Source: Patescibacteria group bacterium (GTDB lineage Bacteria; Patescibacteriota; Saccharimonadia; CAILAD01; BJGX01). From it: a stretch of 21,548 nt of DNA. The stretch lies in assembly GCA_009691555.1 (NCBI GenBank), contig SICB01000006.1:1-21548 (forward strand). The letters are read 5' to 3'. A model generated the notes under the pieces. The model was not told the DNA's origin, made no database searches, and saw only the letters and a program-made list of their open reading frames with translations. Positions 8,000-14,900 of the stretch are shown piece after piece. The stretch's first letter is position 1, and every line of letters starts with the position of its first letter. Made by a program: the position numbers and the translations under genes.

Positions 8000-8743
8000 A
8001 TGAATTCAGGATTTTTCAGTCATCTAAGCAGGGGTAAATTTTTAAACTCTGTCGGAACTCACCAAAAGTTCGACCGAACGGCTTTTGATTTGCTCAAAGG
8101 CAAAACCGAGAAAGGCAAATTTCCACTTCGATCCATGGTACTCAAATTCGAAGGCTCGGGTGGCCCCGACGGGCTTAAATTTAAGGGCAACTACTCGACC
8201 GACCACCTCTGGGACCCGGTCAATAAAATTGGTCATTTGCCAGATTGGATTGAGGTGCATTACAAAAACCTAGTTGCTGCCCTCAAGGCCGGCGATGAAG
8301 CTAAAGCGGCTTTTGAGGCTGGCTTTATGGCTCACTACTTGACCGATAGTTTGACACCGGCTCACCACCTCAGCCATAAGTTTATCCTAGAAGAGTATGA
8401 AGGCAAAAAATACCGCAAGCGCTGGAAGGTTTATGGTCACAAAGGCCTACTCAGTAGCCATGTGGCATTTGAAGCCGGCATTAGTAGTGCCATAATGTTT
8501 ACCAGTATCAAAGTCAAATTCGACGAAGACCTGTATAAGTCGATTCGAACCAAAGGAATTAAAGAAGTCGTACTAAGCGAGAGCTTGGCAATATCAAAAC
8601 ATAAAATGTACGAAACTTACCTTGAAAAAGGCTGGAGTTCAAAACTAGCTAAAACCATCAAGGCCACCACCGTTAAGCGCATACCACAGCTCATCTCGGC
8701 TGCCTGGGCGAGCGCCTACCGGGAAGCATATAAAACCGACTAA
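8000..8743 (+). CDS. Zinc-dependent phospholipase C / S1-P1 nuclease-fold protein (putative)
   Basis: 247 residues of unknown role. The middle carries H112-xxx-D116 in AHYLTDSLTPAHH with H122/H123, then H154-xxx-E158 in SSHVAFE. Upstream candidates are H21, D68 and H69. That order (His, Asp/His, HxxxD, His, HxxxE) matches the tri-zinc site of the bacterial phospholipase C / S1-P1 nuclease superfamily, and HYLTDSLTPAHH is close to the family's HYxxDxxxPxH signature. Unlike secreted family members, it has no signal peptide and no N-terminal Trp ligand after a cleavage site. The protein is Lys-rich and probably cytoplasmic or tightly cell-associated. It lies 15 nt after recG and 4 nt before rsmD, so it is likely co-transcribed. 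No Shine-Dalgarno is seen at ATG 8000. The fold assignment is fairly good; the substrate is unknown. Confidence 0.65.
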   Translation: MNSGFFSHLSRGKFLNSVGTHQKFDRTAFDLLKGKTEKGKFPLRSMVLKFEGSGGPDGLKFKGNYSTDHLWDPVNKIGHLPDWIEVHYKNLVAALKAGDEAKAAFEAGFMAHYLTDSLTPAHHLSHKFILEEYEGKKYRKRWKVYGHKGLLSSHVAFEAGISSAIMFTSIKVKFDEDLYKSIRTKGIKEVVLSESLAISKHKMYETYLEKGWSSKLAKTIKATTVKRIPQLISAAWASAYREAYKTD

Positions 8744-8747
8744 GAGT

Positions 8748-9284
8748 ATGATTTCGGCAAAGATCAACTCGGGTTTATTTGGGGGCAGGGTACTAATTTT
8801 GCCGCCACAGACAATTACCCGGGCTGTATCTTCTAAGGTTAGAGCTTCGATATTTAGTAAGCTCGAAGCCAGAGGTAAGTCGGTATTAGACCTTTTTGCG
8901 GGTGGCGGTACGCTAGGGCTCGAGGCATTGAGCCACGGCGCCAAAGAAGTCAGATTCGTCGATATCTCAAGCCTTGCAATTAAGGCCATTCGCCAAAACG
9001 TCACCAGCCTAGGCGTAGCGGACTCAGTTAGCATTATAAAAAGCGATGCCATGAGGTATATTGGTAAAAACCCAGGTGCTTATGATGTTGTCTTTTTGGA
9101 CCCGCCCTACAAAGAATTCAGCAATGCTCTGGTCAAAAGCACCTCTAATCTGGTACAATTAGACGGAATTTTGGTTATTAGCTGCTCGAGCAAGTTTAAT
9201 TTAGAAGTCCCGATAGAGCTTTCTTTATTAGACCAAAAAGATTACGGCGACACCAAAATTGCATTCTTTAAAAAAACCAAATAA
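8748..9284 (+). CDS. rsmD: 16S rRNA (guanine966-N2)-methyltransferase RsmD
   Basis: 178 residues, typical length. RsmD methylates N2 of G966 in helix 31 of 16S rRNA during 30S assembly, using S-adenosylmethionine. The sequence starts with the family block SGLFGGRVLILPP followed by ITRAVSSKVRASIFSKL, where most homologues read TRPT. The SAM-binding loop is LDLFAGGGTLGLEALSHGA (about 47-65). The catalytic motif is D-V-V-F-L-D-P-P-Y at about 113-121, the N-methyltransferase (D/N)PPY signature. It begins 4 nt after the phospholipase-like gene with only a poor ribosome site, so translational coupling is likely. tRNA-Leu begins 9 nt after the stop. Confidence 0.9.
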   Translation: MISAKINSGLFGGRVLILPPQTITRAVSSKVRASIFSKLEARGKSVLDLFAGGGTLGLEALSHGAKEVRFVDISSLAIKAIRQNVTSLGVADSVSIIKSDAMRYIGKNPGAYDVVFLDPPYKEFSNALVKSTSNLVQLDGILVISCSSKFNLEVPIELSLLDQKDYGDTKIAFFKKTK

Positions 9285-9293
9285 CAATAGTAT

Positions 9294-9380
9294 GCCGGGA
9301 TGGTGGAATTGGTAGACACGCCAGTCTTAGGAACTGGTGGGGTAACACCCGTGGAGGTTCGAGTCCTCTTCTCGGTACCA
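9294..9380 (+). tRNA. tRNA-Leu (anticodon UAG)
   Basis: 87 nt with encoded CCA at 9378-9380. The anticodon stem CCAGT (9321-9325) / ACTGG (9333-9337) encloses TAG at 9328-9330, which reads CUA and by wobble other CUN codons. The D-arm region has the Leu-typical TGGTGGAATTGGTAGACAC. A long class II variable arm GGGGTAACACCC and the T-arm GGAGG-TTCGAGT-CCTCT follow. The discriminator is A73, as LeuRS requires. The acceptor stem has two wobble pairs, G1-U72 and G5-U68. It is 9 nt downstream of rsmD and is followed directly by a strong terminator, so it may be released from a longer transcript. Confidence 0.96.
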
Positions 9381-9388
9381 TAAAAAAT

Positions 9389-9417
9389 ACTCCAGCTTGT
9401 CTGGAGTCTTTTTTTTT
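9389..9417 (+). terminator. Strong intrinsic terminator after tRNA-Leu
   Basis: ACTCCAG (9389-9395), loop CTTGT, CTGGAGT (9401-9407), then C and a run of nine T (9409-9417). Six A just before the stem can extend it against the T-run, so it may act in both directions. It closes the tyrS-to-tRNA block. Confidence 0.92.
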
Positions 9418-9849
9418 GACCAGAGAGGAGACGAGAAACTTTAGGCTTCGGTGCACGAGGAGCACAGCTAAGCTTCAATTTAATTTATTTTTTTATTTGA
9501 ATACCACTTTTGCTGCCAAAAGTGGAGCAAAACCAACCGGCTGTGGCTCGCTCCAATAAGCGCCCCAGTCTAGCAGTCAGTCTGATTTAAGAATAAACTT
9601 GACCTGATTGCTAACGCTTCAGGTCTTTAAACAATTCTTAAATGCAGATTAACCTACTAGCCTGTTGCTTTCTTGGCGCTCGATGCCGGTGGAGGACGGC
9701 AAAAGCGATGGCTAATGAGATATTCAGTTGAAGACAACAAAAAGATTAATCGTAATAATATTGCTGCAGGTATCTGCTATCGGTGGACGAAGAGCGGCTA
9801 GGTAGTTTAAACTCGACACATTTTGGTACTAGAAATTATTATCTCAATC
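9418..9849. other. Gene-free stretch with several inverted repeats
   Basis: No convincing coding frame was found on either strand. The stretch contains three clear foldable units. CCACTTTTG (9504-9512) pairs with CAAAAGTGG (9517-9525), a 9-bp stem with loop CTGC. An outer stem of TCTG-ATTTAAGAAT (9581-9594) with ATTCTTAAAT-G-CAGA (9634-9648) encloses GACCTGA (9601-9607) / TCAGGTC (9619-9625). A third unit is CGCT (9677-9680) / AGCG (9704-9707) around TGCCG (9684-9688) / CGGCA (9697-9701). None matches SRP RNA, tmRNA or RNase P consensus blocks that I know. It could be an unrecognised small RNA, a decayed gene or a replication/recombination site. Strand is not determinable because inverted repeats fold on either. 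Confidence 0.5.
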
Positions 9850-9858
9850 TGATATACT
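9850..9858 (+). promoter_or_regulatory. Extended -10 promoter of tig
   Basis: TGA-TATACT with a possible weak -35 TAGAAA 17 bp upstream (9830-9835). The predicted start near 9865 is about 4 nt before the tig ATG at 9869, leaving no room for a Shine-Dalgarno. Confidence 0.55.
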
Positions 9859-9868
9859 TAGTCGCGTT

Positions 9869-11146
9869 ATGATCAAATCTACCAATAAAAAGAGCGGCAG
9901 CACAATGACATTGACCATTTCGGTCGATGCCCAGTTCATTGAGCCATATAAAGTAGCCACCTTCAAAAAGCTCAAAAAAGACCTTAAGGTCGATGGCTTC
10001 AGGCCCGGCCACGCACCAGATAATATCGTTGTGCGCGAACTCGGCGAAGCCCGCGTGCAAGCCGAAGTACTAGAAGAAGTCATTGACCACGCCTTCAATA
10101 ACCAAATGCGCGAGCACAAAATCGAGAGCCTCGGCTCACCAAGTATTGATCTGGTGAAATTCGTTCCCTATAGCGAGCTCGAATTTAAGGCGGAGTTTCC
10201 GATTGCTCCCGAAATCAGCTTTGATTATTCTAAACTCAAAATCAAAAAACCTGTTATTAAAATAGAGCCCTCCAGAGTCGACGAAGCCATTGCTACGCTT
10301 CAAAACCAAATGGCCAAACGCAAGACCACCAAGCAACCCATCAAGTCGGGCGATGAAGTTCGGTTTGACTTCGAAGGCAAAAGAGCGGGCAAGCTGGTCG
10401 ATGGTGCCAGCGCCAAGAACCACACCATGACTGTCGGCTCGGGCTCATTTATACCCGGCTTCGAAGAAAACCTAATTGGCTTAAAACAAGCTGACGAGAA
10501 GATCTTTGAAGTAACTTTTCCAAAAGACTACCATGTCGAGGATTTGAAGAACGCCAAGGTGGCTTTTGGGGTTAAAATAAATGAAGTATTTGCGGTCGAT
10601 ATGCCTAAAGTCGATGACGAATTCGCCAAAATTGTAGCCGATAAGCCTAACGTCAAGGAGCTACGAGACGACATCGAAAAAGTCCTTGCCGAACAATCGC
10701 AAGAGCAAAACAACAAAGACTACGAAAATCAGATTCTAGACGAGCTATTAAAAAAGGCCAAATTCGACGCCCCAGCCCAGCTTATCGATCAGCAGGTTCA
10801 GCAGTTAGAAGCTGAGATGGATAAAAACCTCGAAAACTCTGGCATGGATCGTCAAAAATACCTCGAGATACAAAAACGCACCGAAGACGACCTCAAAGCC
10901 GAAGTTCGGGCCGAAGCCGACAAAAGAGTTCGGGCGGCGCTTTTGCTTAGGGATGTCATTAGGCGCTACAAGCTAACGGTATCGGAGCTAGAGATTGATC
11001 AAGAACTTGCCAAGATGGCCGAGCAATATAAGAGCGACCCTAAAATCCAAGAAGAGCTAACCCATGGCCATTTCCGCGAAGACCTCAACAACCACCTGCT
11101 AACCCAAAAAGCAATTGCCCAGCTAACAAAGTTCGCTAGCGCCTAA
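9869..11146 (+). CDS. tig: Trigger factor (ribosome-associated chaperone, peptidyl-prolyl isomerase)
   Basis: 425 residues, the usual length. Trigger factor docks at the ribosomal exit tunnel and shields nascent chains. The N-terminal ribosome-binding domain (about 1-140) contains the signature G43-F-R-P-G-H-A-P50. The FKBP-type domain (about 155-240) shows GDEVRFDFEG and GSGSFIPGFEENLIGL. The rest is the long-helix C-terminal chaperone domain (about 245-425), rich in Lys, Glu and Gln. ATG 9869 is used because an extended -10 lies 10 nt before it; an internal Met at residue 13 (9905) is an alternative that would match the compact start of the domain. It is adjacent to clpP (24 nt), the classic tig-clpP order, but clpX does not follow. 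Confidence 0.94.
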   Translation: MIKSTNKKSGSTMTLTISVDAQFIEPYKVATFKKLKKDLKVDGFRPGHAPDNIVVRELGEARVQAEVLEEVIDHAFNNQMREHKIESLGSPSIDLVKFVPYSELEFKAEFPIAPEISFDYSKLKIKKPVIKIEPSRVDEAIATLQNQMAKRKTTKQPIKSGDEVRFDFEGKRAGKLVDGASAKNHTMTVGSGSFIPGFEENLIGLKQADEKIFEVTFPKDYHVEDLKNAKVAFGVKINEVFAVDMPKVDDEFAKIVADKPNVKELRDDIEKVLAEQSQEQNNKDYENQILDELLKKAKFDAPAQLIDQQVQQLEAEMDKNLENSGMDRQKYLEIQKRTEDDLKAEVRAEADKRVRAALLLRDVIRRYKLTVSELEIDQELAKMAEQYKSDPKIQEELTHGHFREDLNNHLLTQKAIAQLTKFASA

Positions 11147-11150
11147 GCTG

Positions 11151-11159
11151 TGCTAAAAT
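11151..11159 (+). promoter_or_regulatory. Extended -10 promoter of clpP
   Basis: TGC-TAAAAT lies in the 24-nt tig-clpP gap. Initiation near 11166 would put the clpP ATG (11171) about 5 nt into the transcript. There is no Shine-Dalgarno before that ATG, which fits leaderless translation. Read-through from tig is possible too. Confidence 0.55.
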
Positions 11160-11170
11160 AGTTACTATAT

Positions 11171-11761
11171 ATGAATAACCAAATACTTATCCCCACAGTA
11201 ATCGAAAAAACCAGCGCTGGCGAGCGAGCCTACGATATATATTCTAGGCTGCTTAAGGAGAGGATTGTATTTTTAGGAACCGAGGTAGACGATACCGTTG
11301 CAAACCTAATTATCGCCCAGCTGCTGTTTTTGGAAAGCGAAGACAAGCACGCCGATATCAAGCTTTATATCAATTCGCCAGGTGGTAGCGTAACTTCCGG
11401 TTTGGCGATATACGACACTATGGAACTAATTAAGCCCCACGTTAGTACAATTTGCGTTGGGATGGCCGCTAGTATGGGAGCTTTTCTGCTGGCTTGCGGT
11501 GAAAAAGGCAAAAGATTTGTACTGCCCAACTCTCGGGTCATGATACATCAGCCCTCAGGTGGCTTTCAGGGCACTGCCTCAGATATCGAGATTACTGCCA
11601 AAGAGATCATTAAAATTCGCGAAAAACTCAACATAATACTGGCTGAAAAGACTGGCCAAAAAGTTGATAAAATCAATTCCGATAGTGACCGCGACTTTTG
11701 GATGGACGCCATCGAAGCCAAGAGCTACGGCATAGTCGATAAGGTCGTTGAGAAAAAGTAA
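11171..11761 (+). CDS. clpP: ATP-dependent Clp protease proteolytic subunit ClpP
   Basis: 196 residues, the normal size for a soluble serine-peptidase subunit that forms two stacked heptamers and degrades proteins fed by ClpX or ClpC. The triad is S101 in GMAASMGAF, H126 in RVMIHQP and D175 in SDRDFWM; each is offset by three from B. subtilis Ser98/His123/Asp172. The substrate-cleft block INSPGGSVTSG and the handle-region Gln/Gly loop HQPSGGFQGTASDIE are intact. No long propeptide is apparent. It follows tig by 24 nt. The rpoB promoter starts just 18 nt after its stop. Confidence 0.96.
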   Translation: MNNQILIPTVIEKTSAGERAYDIYSRLLKERIVFLGTEVDDTVANLIIAQLLFLESEDKHADIKLYINSPGGSVTSGLAIYDTMELIKPHVSTICVGMAASMGAFLLACGEKGKRFVLPNSRVMIHQPSGGFQGTASDIEITAKEIIKIREKLNIILAEKTGQKVDKINSDSDRDFWMDAIEAKSYGIVDKVVEKK

Positions 11762-11779
11762 TTTTACATCTAAAAACTC

Positions 11780-11808
11780 TTGACTAGTGCCCGATATTAG
11801 TCTAATAT
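11780..11808 (+). promoter_or_regulatory. Promoter of the rpoB operon
   Basis: TTGACT (11780-11785), a 17-bp spacer and TAATAT (11803-11808) form a good housekeeping-sigma promoter. The predicted start near 11815 gives a leader of about 137 nt. Unlike the extended -10 promoters nearby, it has a near-consensus -35 and no TG motif. Confidence 0.7.
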
Positions 11809-11839
11809 TTATCTTTATAGAGGACGATTAAACTTTTAT

Positions 11840-11879
11840 ACCGGTTATTCCATTGGGATATGGAAGCTGTCGGTTTTTT
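11840..11879 (+). terminator. Attenuator-like hairpin with T-run in the rpoB leader
   Basis: ACCG (11840-11843) plus two wobble pairs closes against CGGT (11871-11874), and TTCCAT (11848-11853) pairs with ATGGAA (11860-11865) around a 6-nt loop. Six T (11874-11879) follow the stem directly. This has the shape of an intrinsic terminator, inside the leader rather than after a gene, so it may set how much transcription reaches rpoB. The lower stem is short, and the strength is uncertain. Confidence 0.45.
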
Positions 11880-11882
11880 ATC

Positions 11883-11938
11883 GGTTTAGAAAAACCTCTT
11901 CTTCAACTTAACTCAATAACTAAGTAATGAAAGAGGAG
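11883..11938 (+). promoter_or_regulatory. Possible anti-Shine-Dalgarno switch in the rpoB leader
   Basis: CCTCTT (11895-11900) is complementary to AAGAGG (11931-11936), which is part of the rpoB ribosome site AGAGGAG. The same CC (11895-11896) closes a competing small hairpin, GGTTT (11883-11887) / AAACC (11892-11896). The two pairings exclude each other, so the leader could toggle ribosome access. The Shine-Dalgarno is 13 nt from the ATG, longer than usual. Confidence 0.35.
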
Positions 11939-11951
11939 ACACTAGAAATAT

Positions 11952-14900
11952 ATGGCACATTCCGCCAGCCCCAGAAAGTACTTTAATAGCCAGGACATTC
12001 CGTTACCACTACCAGACCTAATTAAAATTCAGCTGGATTCCTACAATTGGTTCTTTGAAGAAGGTCTTAAAGAACTGTTTGAAGAAATCTCGCCAATCGA
12101 AGACTTCACAGCTAAGAAGTACGAACTCAGCTTCAAAAGCTATAAGTTCGATAAAGAAAAAGTATCCGAAGAAGTAGCCAAAGAAAAAAACCTCAGCTAC
12201 GAAGCCTCTCTGAAGGCCACGATTGAACTTCTAATCAAAGAAACCGGCGAAGTTAAAGTACAAGAAATATTCCTAGGCGACTATCCGGTTATGACCGAGC
12301 GAGGTACTTTTATCATCAACGGCGTCGAAAGAGTCGTAGTTAGTCAGCTAAAAAGAACTTCTGGCGTTTTCTTTACTCGCGATAGCTCTGCCGATTATTT
12401 CTCGGCCAAAATTATCCCTAGCCGAGGTGCTTGGTTGGAAATCGAAACCGCCCAGAACGGCGTGATGAGTGTCAAGATCGACCGCAAGCGAAAATTGCCC
12501 GTTACTACTTTGTTGCGAGCTTATGGCTTTGGTAGTGATACCGAAATAAAAGAGCTCTATAAAAATGTTGATACCGGCGAAGTTAAACTAATCGACGAGA
12601 CCCTAGCAAAAGACCCTACTAGCACTACCGCCGAGGCACTTATGGAAGTTTATAGACGAATCCGACCTGGCGATTTGGCAACCGTCGAAAACTCCAAGGC
12701 CCTAATCGATAGTATGTTCTTTGACTTTAAGAGATACGACTTGAGTAAAGTCGGTCGCTACAAACTTAACAAACGACTTGGTGTTGATGTCAAAAACGAC
12801 CAAGAAGGCCGAGTGCTACGCAAGGAAGATCTAGTGGCGATTATCGGTGAGGTTATTAAGCTCAGCAACAGCAACATGCCATCGGAAGACATCGATCATC
12901 TCGGCAACCGACGACTCAACATGGTCGGTGAGCTAATGCAGAACCGTTTCCGAGTTGGGTTACTCAGAATGGAACGAATTGTAAAAGACCGCATGAGCCT
13001 TGCTGAACCAGAATCAATCATACCTGGCCAGTTGATCAACGTTCGGCCAATTGTAGCTACCGTTAAAGAATTTTTCGCTAGCCACCAATTGAGTCAGTTT
13101 ATGGAGCAAATTAACCCACTCGCTGAGATTGTTCACAAAAGACGCCTCAATGCTATGGGCCCCGGCGGACTAAGCCGAGAACGCGCCGGCTTTGAGGTAC
13201 GAGATGTACACCGAACTCACTATGGTCGCATCTGCCCAGTCGAAACTCCGGAAGGTCCGAACATCGGCCTTGTTGGTACGCTGGCAACATATGCCCAAGT
13301 TAATCAGTATGGGTTTATCGAAACCCCTTACTTTAAGGTCATCAATGAGCTGCCCACAGGCAAAGCTGTAGGCGAAATAGCCTCTAAGACGGTCAAGTCT
13401 AAAGACAACAAAATAATCATAAAAGAGGGTGATAAAATTACAGCCGTAATAGCTAAGGCACTCGAGAAGGCTGGCAACGAATCGGTTCGTATTAAGGCCC
13501 GTGCTACCTCAGAGATAGTTTATCTGGACGCCTCAGACGAAGAAAAGGCTGTAATTGCCCAAGCCAAAACCCCAACCAACGACAACGGATATTTTGTCCA
13601 ACCCCGTGTCGCTGTAAGAGGTGTTGGTGGTGAAGCCGACGAAGAGGACGCTAATAATGTCGATTATATGGATATTAGCTCCAACCAAGTCGTTGGTGTT
13701 TCGGCTGCCCTAATTCCGTTTTTGGAACACGATAACGCCAAACGAGCTTTGATGGGTGCAAACATGCAACGACAAGCAGTGGCTCTAATTCGACCCGAAG
13801 CCCCAATCGTTGGAACCGGTGTTGAAGCTCGCGTAGCAGAAGACTCAGGGCAGGTTATAATTGCCCAGGAAGACGGCGAAGTAATCTCGGCTGATGCTCG
13901 CAAAATAGTCATTAAGTACAAAAAAGCCGGCAAAAAGTCCTATAATCTGGTTAATTTTGTTAGATCCAACCAAGCCTCTTCGATTCATCAAAAGACTCTT
14001 GTTTCGTCTGGACAAAAGGTTAAAAGAGGCGATATTTTGGCAGACGGTATGAGCACTAAGGACGGCGAACTGGCTCTCGGACAAAATGTCTTAGTTGCCT
14101 TCATGCCATTTGATGGATTAAACTTCGAAGATGCTATTATTTTGTCTCAGCGACTCGTTCAGGACGACCGATACACTTCGATTCATATTGAAACCCACCA
14201 AACAGATGTTCGCGACACCAAATTAGGTGCCGAAGTAGTAACCCGCGATATCCCCAACGTTTCAGAAGACAGCCTGAAAGACCTAGATGACGAAGGAATC
14301 ATCCGAATCGGTGCCGAAGTCGAAGCTGGCCACATCTTGGTCGGTAAGATCACCCCCAAAGGCGAGACGGATCTCTCTAGTGAAGAGCGCCTACTAAGAG
14401 CAATTTTTGGTGAGAAGGCTCGCGATGTCAAAGACACTAGCTTGCGATTGCCTAACGGTACCACTGGCAAAGTGGTCGAGGTCAAGATTCTTAGCCGTGA
14501 GGCAGGCGACGATTTGCCAGCCGGCGTAATCAGCCAGATATATGTAGCAGTTGCCCAGCTCAGAAAAATCTCAGTCGGAGACAAGATGGCTGGACGACAC
14601 GGCAACAAAGGTGTAATTAGTAAAATCATGCCCGTCGAAGATATGCCTTACCTTGAAGACGGCACTGCTGTTGATATTATTCTAAACCCACTGGGTGTAG
14701 GAGCTCGTATGAACATCGGTCAGATTCTTGAAACCCACTTGGGTTGGGCTGCCCAAGCACTAGGCTATAAAGTAGCTTCACCAGTTTTCGACGGAGTCAA
14801 ACTTGATCAAATCAAGGCCGAGCTCAAGAAAGCCGGTTTGCCAGAAGACGGCAAAGCACAGCTCTACCATGGCTACAATGGTGAGCCATTTTCCGAAACC

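Noticed and set aside
9242..9478. Minus-strand frames across tRNA-Leu
   Set aside because: They run through the tRNA and its terminator and are by-products of those sequences.
9786..9871. Short frame starting at GTG whose TGA overlaps the tig ATG
   Set aside because: No ribosome site or recognisable protein, and the tig -10 box lies inside it; the ATGA overlap is probably chance.
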